Of a DNA stretch of 34,735 nucleotides, positions 26,290 to 34,735 are shown one piece after another. Under the pieces are notes generated by a model. It did not search any database, was not told where the DNA came from, and saw only the letters and a list, made by a program, of their open reading frames with translations. The translations under genes were made by a program, and so were the position numbers. The first letter of the stretch is position 1. Each line of letters opens with the position of its first letter. This stretch comes from Gammaproteobacteria bacterium HGW-Gammaproteobacteria-2 (lineage in GTDB: Bacteria; Pseudomonadota; Gammaproteobacteria; Xanthomonadales; Xanthomonadaceae): assembly GCA_002840015.1 (NCBI GenBank), contig PGZE01000057.1:1-34735 (forward strand). The letters run 5' to 3'.

Positions 26290-28357
26290 TTACCGCGCAC
26301 GCATCAGTTTTTGTTTCAGGAAAGTGTAGGCCAGTGCCTGCATGTAGGCCGCTTGCGGATTGTTGGCAGCACCGCCATGGCCGCCCTCGATATTTTCGTA
26401 GTACAGCACGTCATGGCCTTGTTCCTGCATGCGCGCCATCATCTTGCGCGCGTGGCCCGGGTGTACGCGATCATCACGGGTAGAGGTGGTGAACAGCAGT
26501 GGCGGGTATTTCACCTCGGCGCTGACGTTGTGATACGGCGAGTAATGTTGCAGGAATGCCCAGTCTTCGGGCTTGTCCGGGTCGCCGTATTCAGCCATCC
26601 ACGAGGCACCCGCCAGCAGCTTGTGATAGCGCTGCATGTCGAGCAGCGGCACCTGACAAACGACCGCGCCGAACAGGTCGGGATACATCACCGTCATGTT
26701 GCCCATCAGCAGGCCGCCATTGGAGCCGCCCTGGATGCCAAGGCGCGAGGGTGATGTGACCTTGTGCGCGATCAGGTCCTGCGCCACGGCGGCGAAATCC
26801 TCGTAGGCCTTGTTGCGATGCTCGCGCAGTGCCGCTTGATGCCAGCGCGGCCCGTACTCGCCGCCGCCGCGGATATTGGCCAGCACATACACGCCGCCCT
26901 GGCTGAGCCAGCCACGGCCAACACTGGCACAACAGGGTCGGGTTGTTGCCATCGCGCGTCAGCGCTTTGGGCGCGACCATGAAGTACGGCACCTGGGTGC
27001 CATCCTTGGAGGTGGCGAAGTGTTGACTGATGGCCAAAGCGCTGGCGTCAAAGAATGCCGGCAGTTGCTTGAGCGTCTTTGGCGTGCCACCGATGCTGCC
27101 GTAGGCCAGGCTGGTCGGTGTGAGGAAGTCGGTACTGGTCAGGAAATAGTCGTTGCTCTCATCGGCATCGACTGCACTGAAGCCCAAAGTGCCAAAGCCC
27201 GGCGCACCGCGCAGCGGCTCGCGCTGCCAGCCATCCTTGCCCGGAGTCAGGATCACGATCCGGTTCTTCACGTCCTCCAGCACGTTGAGGTAGAGGTGAT
27301 CCTTGAGCGCGCCGAAACCCGACAGCGCGGTGTGCGCATCGGGCGCAAACAGCACGTCGAACTTCCGCTCGCCGGCCATGAACGCAGCGAAGTTGGTCGC
27401 CAGCAACGAACCGGCAGCGTATTGCGTGCCCGCTACCGTCCACGGCTCGCGCAGTTCCAGCAGCAGGTATTCGCGCACCACCGACTTGTTGGCGCTGTTT
27501 GGCGCATCGATCTTGTGCAGGCTGCCATCTTTGCTGCGCAGGTACAGTTCATCGTTGTAGAACGCCAGTGTGCGGCTGACGAAATCGCGCTCGAAGCCCG
27601 GCGTGTCGTCGTGGCTGGCGGCAATGTACATGTCATCGTTGCGGCCTTCGTAGACTACGCTCGCCGCGCTCAACGGCGTACCGCGCCGCCATTGCTTGAC
27701 GATGCGCGGATAGCCCGATTCGGTGAGGCTGCCATCGCCAAAATCGCTGAACACGTAGACCGTGTCGTGGTCGATCCAGTCCATGCCACCCTTGGCTTCA
27801 GGGCGATAGAAGCCATCGCTGACGAAACTGCGGGTATCGAGCGCAAACTCGCGGCTGACATCGGCATCGGCACCACCGCGCGACAACGAAATCAGGCAGC
27901 GTGTGTAATCCGGGCGCAGGCACTGCGCACCATGCCAGACCCAGTTTTCGTTTTCGCTGGTGGACAGCGCATCGAGATCGAGCACGGTTTCCCATTCGGG
28001 TTGCGCGCTGCGATAGGACTCGGGTGTGGTGCGCCGCCAGATCCCGCGCACGGCAGTTTTATCGCGCCAGAAGTTGTAATAGTACGGCCCGATCTTTTGG
28101 GCATAGGCAATGCGCGCATCCGAATCGAGGATCGCGAGCAGATCGTCGCGCAAGCTGGCAAATGCGGGGTCGGCCTCCAGCGATTTCTGACTGACGGCAT
28201 TGCGCGCGCGCACCCAGTCCAGCGCTTTTTCGCCGGCAACGTCTTCCAGCCACAGGTTGGGGTCTTGTTTACTCATGTCTTCAGCCATCAGGACGGTGCT
28301 CAGGCCAATACCAGCGATTGCAGCCATCAGGCCAACGCGATGCGTGTGATTGAACAT
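26290..28357 (-). pseudogene. S9A prolyl oligopeptidase, frameshifted by an internal deletion
   Basis: This is a secreted prolyl-endopeptidase-like serine peptidase. Codons 1-476 (28357 to 26930) give a signal peptide (ending near VLMAED), the QDPNLWLEDVAGEKALDWVRARN start of the catalytic-domain N-terminal arm, and the beta-propeller, up to DGNNPTLL. Homology then resumes in another frame at SVGRGWLSQGGVYVLANIRG (26925) through GGSNGG (Ser), TRDDRVHPGHA (Asp) and EGGHGG (His) to LKQKLMRAR. Against family memory about 16 codons are missing at the join (the YGYGGF segment). As written, the first frame runs on to 26591 with unrelated residues, losing the catalytic triad. It is a true pseudogene or an assembly error; the bases either side look well conserved. 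Confidence 0.82.
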
Positions 28358-28559
28358 GGCGGGTGCTCCAAAGCCAGGAAAATGTCAGCGACATACGCTA
28401 GCATGGCGCGGGGCGCACTGTACCGAAAGGCGCTTGGGTGGGGACGCATGGCCGATTGATTGCGCCATGCGCTGGATCATGGTTTTGGTTCTGAACCGGT
28501 GCGTTGTTTCATCGTGATGATGCGGCGACACGTCAAACAGGAATTGGGGAGTGGGGACT
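28358..28559 (+). promoter_or_regulatory. Divergent leader region upstream of the borosin-like operon
   Basis: This 202-bp gap between two divergent genes must hold the promoters of the S9 peptidase and the small-peptide operon. It contains an 8-bp perfect inverted repeat CGCATGGC (28445-28452) / GCCATGCG (28464-28471) with an 11-nt loop, followed by a T-rich stretch (GGTTTTGGTT). This could be a transcription attenuator, an operator or an mRNA hairpin. No strong sigma-70 -35/-10 pair is seen. Confidence 0.4.
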
Positions 28560-28799
28560 ATGGCAAACAAACTACTGGAATTGGTCAACGCGTTGGGCCG
28601 CGATGCGGCATTGGCTGCCGAGTATGAGGCGGACCCCGACGCGGTGCTGGCGCGGTACGGCTTGAGCGACGAGCAAAAGGCGGCGATGAAGGCGGGTGAT
28701 TGTGCAGCGGTTGCAAAACTCTGCGGGGGCGATAGTGACAGCTATTACGCCAACAACACCACGATCAAGGCCTACGATCACAAAGACGACGAATACTGA
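28560..28799 (+). CDS. Putative split-borosin RiPP precursor peptide (LigA-like leader)
   Basis: This 79-aa protein is MANKLLELVNALGRDAAL onward. Residues 3-54 form a helical block with the pattern EADPDAVLARYGLSDEQKAA, which resembles the small LigA/protocatechuate-dioxygenase alpha-type fold, the same fold reported for borosin binding domains of split borosin precursors. A Cys-Gly-Gly (55-57) is followed by a 22-residue polar/aromatic tail (58-79) containing SYYANNTTIKAYDH and ending in acidic residues and Tyr. No zinc or iron site or partner dioxygenase gene is seen, which argues against a real LigA subunit. GGGGAG lies eight bases before the ATG. The stop is 8 bp before the methyltransferase-fusion start, so the two are surely co-transcribed. 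The assignment rests on fold resemblance and neighbour; the core boundaries are inferred. Confidence 0.72.
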   Translation: MANKLLELVNALGRDAALAAEYEADPDAVLARYGLSDEQKAAMKAGDCAAVAKLCGGDSDSYYANNTTIKAYDHKDDEY

Positions 28800-28807
28800 C
28801 CCGTTCC

Positions 28808-31327
28808 GTGGCCAATCCTTGCCGTACTTTGTGCAAGCTGGCCCTGCTGCTGCAGGCCAGCTTGCTGTGGGCCGCGCCGGGTTTGGAAGCACGGGTCAGC
28901 GAAATCGAGCAACGCAATGTGCAGGCACCGTGGCCGGAATCGGCAGCATTGATCGAGGCGCTGGGTTCTGAGCTTGCTCAAGCCACACCGGAACAGCGCG
29001 CACGTATCGAATTGGTGCGTTTGCGAAATCTGGCGTTGGCTGGGGATTTGCAAGGCTGTCTCAAAGGCATCGAAGCGATGCTCGCCCATGATCTGACTCC
29101 GAAACTGCGGCTGCGCGCGTTGGGCTTGGGTGCGAATATCGCGGTCAATGTGGGTGATTATTTTCGTGCGTTCAGTTGGCTCAAACAGGGGCTGACCGAG
29201 TTGCCGGATCAGGGTAAAGAGCGGATTGCCCTGCTTGGGCACGCGGCCTATCTTTATGGCGGGGCAGGTGAAAGCGAACAGGCAATCACCTATGCACGCC
29301 AACAATTGCAATCCGCTGACGAACTCGGTGACTTGCGTGCGCGCTGCATCGCGCGTTCGGATATGGCTCTGGCGCTTAGCCAGGCAGGACAGCTGATTGA
29401 GGCTGAGCGCACTGCGCGTGATCAGTTCTCCGTGTGCTCGCAGGCTGGCGACCCGGTGTTTGTTGCCCAAGCCATGGCGGCACTGGGTGGCGCGCTAATG
29501 AAGCAAGGTTATCTGCTCGACGCATTGGCACCGTTGCGCGATGCGCATCGGAGGTATCAGGCCGCCAGTTTTGCAGATGGTGTGAGCGAATCCGAGATTG
29601 ATATCGCCGAAGTGCTGGTGCGCCTGGATCGCAACCGTTCCGAGGCAGAACAACTATTGAACGACAGTGCGGCGAACTTGAAGCAATCGGGAGCGCGGGG
29701 CAATCTGGCGCGGGTGTTGTTTCTGCACAGCGAGCTGGCCGAACGACGCGGCGACATGGCTCTGGCGCTGGATTATCGCAAGCAGGCCGAGCAGGCCAGC
29801 GCCAAGGAGCAGGCCGATATCCGTGACCGCCGTTTTGCCTATTTACAGGTGGAGTTCAACTCGCAGGTGGCCGAGCAGCAGATCGCATTATTGGAGCGTG
29901 ATCGTACCGTTCAACAGCTTCGCCTGAAAGAATCCAGCCAGCGGCAATGGTTGATTGCCGCTGTGGTGCTGTTGCTGTTCGTGATTGTGCTGGCCTTGGG
30001 TTACTCGCTTCGCCGCACCCGCGATGAACGTTTGCGTTACCGCTGGCTGTCCGAGCGTGACGGCCTGACCCGGCTGTACAACCATCAACAGGCCTATCGG
30101 CTCGGTCAGCAGACGTATGCCGGCGCGCTGGGCGCGGCCAAGCCGTTTACCGTGGTCATGGCCGATATCGATCTGTTCAAGCAAATCAATGATCGCTATG
30201 GCCACGCCATGGGCGACGAGGTGCTGCGACGGCTGGGCTTATGGTGGCGCGAAGTGTTCGGTGAAAATGCGATTGTTGGGCGCAGCGGTGGCGAGGAGTT
30301 CACGGTGTTTTTTGCCGGTGACGCAGCTGCGGCAAAGGCGCTTGTTGAGCAATTGCAGCGGCGCATCGAGCCGGTTTCGGCATGGGAGCAAACGGTAACG
30401 CCAACGCTGAGTTTTGGCATCTGTGAGCGTGGCGAGCAACACAAAACGCTGGCCGATGTGGTGCGCTGCGCCGATCAGGCACTGTATCGCGCCAAGCAGG
30501 CGGGTCGTGACCAGCTCGTGTTGGCGACGGCAGATGCAGCAATGGCAGATGGGCTGTCTGCGCCGAGCCCGGCCCGGCCCGGCCTGGTGGTGGTGGGTAG
30601 CGGCATCCAGATGAGTCGCCATGCCTCCGAGCGCACGCTCTCGGAGATCCGTGCGGCGCAGTGTGTTTTTTGTCTGGTCGATCCATTGGCACGCGCGCAG
30701 ATTTTGGCGTTGCGCCCGGATGTGATCGATCTGTCGCCGCTGTACGCGCCAGGCAAGGATCGCCGGCAGACCTATCGTGAAATGGAAGCCGCGATCATGG
30801 CGCAGGTGCGCGCCGGCAAGCGCGTGTGTGCGGTGTTCTATGGCCATCCCGGCGTGTTTGCCGATGTGCCGCATGCGGTGATCCGCAAGGCTCGCAGCGA
30901 GGGCATCGATGCGCGCATGGAGCCGGGGGTTTCCGCTGAAGCGTGTCTGTACGCCGATCTGGGTATCGACCCCGGCCGCAGCGGTGTGCTGTCGCTGGAG
31001 GCGACGCATTTTCTGGTCTATCAGCACAGCATCGATACCAGCGCGCACCTGCTGCTGTGGCAGGTGGCCTTGAGTGGCGACCTGACCTGCAGCCGCTTCC
31101 ACGCCGAGGCCGAAGGCTTGCGCGCGCTGGTCAAGAAGCTGTCGCGCTGGTATCCGTTCGGCCATGAAGTGATTTTGTATGAAGCCGCAGTGATGCCGAT
31201 ACAACGCCATCGCGCCGAGCGGCTGGCATTGCGCGATCTGCCGATGGCCAGCTACAAGGAGTTCACCACCCTGGTGATTCCGCCGCTGCATATGGCGCCG
31301 GTCGAGCCGCCGGTGGCCACCCAGTAG
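28808..31327 (+). CDS. TPR - transmembrane - GGDEF - borosin-type alpha-N-methyltransferase fusion
   Basis: This 839-aa multidomain protein starts at GTG 28808 with a signal sequence (about 1-23). Residues ~35-345 are helical repeats of TPR type, then a coiled coil (~345-378), one membrane helix (~380-400), and a GGDEF domain (~405-570) with DIDLFKQIND (D453) and an active-type GGEEF (494-498); no RxxD inhibitory site is visible. From residue 592 to the end lies a tetrapyrrole-methylase-fold domain with GSG (597-599), YAPGKDRRQTY (Y646, R652, Y656), FYGHPGVF (677-684) and PGVSAEACLYADLGIDP (from 706). These match the borosin methyltransferase OphMA/SonM signatures, including the Tyr-Arg-Tyr catalytic set (OphMA Y66, R72, Y76 by recall). 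The sensor would be periplasmic and both enzymes cytoplasmic. The expected substrate is the 79-aa protein just upstream. Confidence 0.85.
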   Translation: MANPCRTLCKLALLLQASLLWAAPGLEARVSEIEQRNVQAPWPESAALIEALGSELAQATPEQRARIELVRLRNLALAGDLQGCLKGIEAMLAHDLTPKLRLRALGLGANIAVNVGDYFRAFSWLKQGLTELPDQGKERIALLGHAAYLYGGAGESEQAITYARQQLQSADELGDLRARCIARSDMALALSQAGQLIEAERTARDQFSVCSQAGDPVFVAQAMAALGGALMKQGYLLDALAPLRDAHRRYQAASFADGVSESEIDIAEVLVRLDRNRSEAEQLLNDSAANLKQSGARGNLARVLFLHSELAERRGDMALALDYRKQAEQASAKEQADIRDRRFAYLQVEFNSQVAEQQIALLERDRTVQQLRLKESSQRQWLIAAVVLLLFVIVLALGYSLRRTRDERLRYRWLSERDGLTRLYNHQQAYRLGQQTYAGALGAAKPFTVVMADIDLFKQINDRYGHAMGDEVLRRLGLWWREVFGENAIVGRSGGEEFTVFFAGDAAAAKALVEQLQRRIEPVSAWEQTVTPTLSFGICERGEQHKTLADVVRCADQALYRAKQAGRDQLVLATADAAMADGLSAPSPARPGLVVVGSGIQMSRHASERTLSEIRAAQCVFCLVDPLARAQILALRPDVIDLSPLYAPGKDRRQTYREMEAAIMAQVRAGKRVCAVFYGHPGVFADVPHAVIRKARSEGIDARMEPGVSAEACLYADLGIDPGRSGVLSLEATHFLVYQHSIDTSAHLLLWQVALSGDLTCSRFHAEAEGLRALVKKLSRWYPFGHEVILYEAAVMPIQRHRAERLALRDLPMASYKEFTTLVIPPLHMAPVEPPVATQ

Positions 31328-31330
31328 ATT

Positions 31331-31553
31331 TGTAGCGCGGGTTAGCGCGAAGCACGATCACAGCGACGTGATTTTGTAGCCCGGGTTAGCCGCGTCAGCG
31401 GCGTAACCCGGGGCCGCCGCAACTCCCGGCAAATGCCGATAAAACCAAGGCAATGCGTAACGCGGCAATGGGCAATGCCGTGGGTGTTTCCGCGATGATG
31501 TGGTCATCCCGCTGCCCCGGGCTACGCGCTACGCGCTAACCCGGGCTACTACG
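31331..31553. repeat. REP/REPIN cluster of the 'gtagcccgggtta' type
   Basis: This gene-free stretch holds palindromic units. The first is partial (TGTAGCGCGGGTTAGCGCG, from 31331). The second (31380-31412) folds as CCCGGGTTAGCCGC / GCGGCGTAACCCGGG with one bulge and a GTCA loop. The third (about 31515-31553) is the same element in opposite orientation (GCTAACCCGGGCTAC). The paired, oppositely oriented copies with about 100 bp between them look like a REPIN. They separate the borosin-like operon from convergent hydA and may stabilise or end both messages. Confidence 0.75.
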
Positions 31554-31562
31554 TTCCTTCGT

Positions 31563-33243
<1,681 letters not shown>

Positions 33244-34686
33244 TCATCCCCGCCGCGCCAACCCCAGATACACCAGCGCCGCCAGCGCAAAGCCGACGAA
33301 CCAGGCGTAGCTGTAGATGCCATCGAACAACGCCGGCACCGAGGCGACAAAGCCGGCGGCATGGGCGAAGCCGGGCAGGTTGGGCAACACGCCGATGGTC
33401 AATGCCCCGAGACCGGCCCAGTTCCAGCCGTTGCTGGCCTGATAGCGGCCGTCGTGGCGGAACAGGTCGTCGAGCACCAGTTCGGTACGGCGGATGAAGA
33501 AATAATCGGCGACCAGGATGCCGGCAATCGGGCCGAGCAGCGCCGAGTAGCCGACCAGCCAGGTGAACAGATAGGTGCCGGCCGATTCCATCAGCTTCCA
33601 TGGGAACATGGCAATGCCGATGCCAGCGGTGATGTAGCCGCCCATGCGAAAGGAAATGCGGCCCGGAGCGAGATTGGAGAAACCATAGGCCGGTGCCACC
33701 ACGTTGGCGGCGAGGTTGGTGGTCAATGTCGCAATGGCGAGGGCGAACAACGCTGCCACCACGCCGAAACCACCCATGCGCCCGGCCAGTTGCACCGGGT
33801 CCCAGATCGCCTCGCCGTAGATGGTGACCGTGGCCGAGGTCACCGCCACGCCGATGAAGGCGAACAGCGCCATCGGCAGCGGCAGGCCGAGCGCCTGGCC
33901 GACGATCTGGTCGCGCTGCGATTTGGCGAAGCGGGTGAAATCGGGAATGTTCAGCGCCATCGTCGCCCAGAAGCCGACCATTGCGGTGAGGCCAGCGAAG
34001 AAAGTTGGCCAGAACTGGCCTTCCTTGACGCCACCGGCGACAAACTGCGAAGGCGTGGACAACATGTTGCCGAAACCATCGGCCTGCACGTACGCCCAGG
34101 CCAGCAGTGCCAGGCCCATCAACAGCAGGAACGGCGCACTCAGCATTTCCAGCCAGCGGATCGATTCGGTGCCGTGCTTGATGAAGTACAGGTGCAGCGC
34201 CCAGAAGCCGAGGAAGCACACCGTCTGCGCCGGATCGATGCCGAGCAGCGGCAACGGCGCGCCGTGGAACGCGCCGTCGCTGAGCGCATTGGCGATCACA
34301 TAGATCGCCGAACCGCCGACCCAGGTATTGATGCCGAACCAGCCGCAGGCCACCAGCCCGCGCGCCAGCGCCGGAATGCGCGCGCCCTTGGGGCCGAATG
34401 CCGAACGCAACAGCACCGGAAACGGCACCCCATGCTTGGCGCCGGCATGGCCGATCAGCACCATCGGCAACAGTACGATCAGATTGCCCAGCAATACCGT
34501 GAGCACCGCCTGCCACCACGCCATGCCCTGGCTGACCAGCCCACCAGCCAGCAGATAGGTCGGCACGCACACCACCATCGCCACCCACAACGCGGCGTAG
34601 GCGCGCCAGTCCCACGTGCGTTGACTGGCGTCGCTGGGCGCCAGATCGGCGTTCCACAGGGTTGGGTCGTGTGATTGCTGATTCAT
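33244..34686 (-). CDS. NCS1-family nucleobase/hydantoin:cation symporter
   Basis: This 480-aa inner-membrane transporter has about 12 hydrophobic spans. Family features include the N-terminal LWNADLAPSDASQRTWDWRAYAALWVAM segment (substrate-site Trp), an LLRSAFGPKGARIPALARGLVACGWFGINTWVGG stretch as in PucI/Mhp1-like proteins, MALNIPDFTRFAKSQ (conserved after TM6) and VADYFFIRR near TM10. The cation is probably sodium or proton. Placed before a dihydropyrimidinase gene, it most likely imports uracil, hydantoin or allantoin-like compounds; the exact substrate is not determinable. The ATG at 34684-34686 is preceded by only 49 bp of window sequence. Confidence 0.9.
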   Translation of the reverse strand: MNQQSHDPTLWNADLAPSDASQRTWDWRAYAALWVAMVVCVPTYLLAGGLVSQGMAWWQAVLTVLLGNLIVLLPMVLIGHAGAKHGVPFPVLLRSAFGPKGARIPALARGLVACGWFGINTWVGGSAIYVIANALSDGAFHGAPLPLLGIDPAQTVCFLGFWALHLYFIKHGTESIRWLEMLSAPFLLLMGLALLAWAYVQADGFGNMLSTPSQFVAGGVKEGQFWPTFFAGLTAMVGFWATMALNIPDFTRFAKSQRDQIVGQALGLPLPMALFAFIGVAVTSATVTIYGEAIWDPVQLAGRMGGFGVVAALFALAIATLTTNLAANVVAPAYGFSNLAPGRISFRMGGYITAGIGIAMFPWKLMESAGTYLFTWLVGYSALLGPIAGILVADYFFIRRTELVLDDLFRHDGRYQASNGWNWAGLGALTIGVLPNLPGFAHAAGFVASVPALFDGIYSYAWFVGFALAALVYLGLARRG

Positions 34687-34735
34687 CGGCGGATACGCTC
34701 CTGGGCGTGGCGAGTTGGCGATGGGTAACCAACGC

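Noticed and set aside
28560-28799. True LigA-type dioxygenase subunit
   Set aside because: No partner LigB gene or ring-cleavage genes are nearby, the protein is short and ends in a polar tail, and it is coupled to a borosin-type methyltransferase instead.
30581-31327. Cobalamin or siroheme methyltransferase (CobA/CbiF-like) for the fusion's C-terminal domain
   Set aside because: The fold is shared, but the YxxGKxRxxxY, FYGHPGVF and PGVSAEACLYADLG motifs fit borosin enzymes, and no tetrapyrrole pathway gene is present.

Overview
The window is a GC-rich (by eye about 60%) gammaproteobacterial chromosome segment. It most resembles the Xanthomonadales/Lysobacterales. Supporting signs are the plant/alphaproteobacterial-type glutamate-cysteine ligase, the conserved cluster EEP nuclease - dsbA - cytochrome c4 // engB, Rho with a long low-complexity N-terminal extension, and dispersed REP-like palindromes of the 'gtagcccgggtta' and 'gtaggtcgggtcaagc' kinds. 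The genus cannot be fixed from the sequence alone.

Layout. The first ~90 bp are the 3' end of a 5S rRNA and its terminator, so a ribosomal operon ends here. From 145 to 9270 lie housekeeping genes: an EEP-family nuclease/phosphatase, DsbA, a diheme cytochrome c4, EngB, GshA, an SGNH hydrolase, an AlaA-like aminotransferase, RsgA and a QEGLA-motif metalloprotease-like protein. rho (9299-11136, minus strand) carries 15 copies of a PKxAAE repeat and is broken by an out-of-frame deletion that removes the RNP1 region. From 11453 to 17202 a tight six-gene operon encodes a Yip1-like membrane protein, a MacA/HlyD-type adaptor, a MacB-type ATPase and permease, and a LytS/LytTR two-component pair. Type II secretion genes gspC-gspD-gspE follow on the minus strand, without gspF-N. 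Then comes the divergent rhlB/trxA pair. The trxA-rho linkage is split in a way that a single ~12.9 kb inversion would explain.

The most unusual locus is 28560-31327. A 79-aa protein with a LigA-like helical leader, a Gly-Gly and a short polar/aromatic tail lies 8 bp upstream of an 839-aa membrane protein. That protein reads: signal sequence, TPR-like sensor, transmembrane helix, GGDEF (GGEEF) domain, tetrapyrrole-methylase-fold domain with the hallmarks of borosin alpha-N-methyltransferases. I read this as a split-borosin RiPP precursor and methyltransferase in which the methyltransferase is fused to a membrane-bound diguanylate cyclase. Two S9 prolyl-oligopeptidase-family genes lie divergently upstream; one of them is frameshifted. 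S9A enzymes act in fungal borosin maturation, so the proximity is notable but may be coincidental.

The right end holds REP/REPIN repeats, a dihydropyrimidinase gene (also broken by an out-of-frame deletion that removes the HxH metal site) and an NCS1 transporter. This suggests reductive pyrimidine or hydantoin use. Three genes (rho, one S9 peptidase, hydA) share the same kind of defect, a missing internal piece of about 45-90 bp. That suggests either real gene decay or a systematic assembly problem, and read mapping should settle it.
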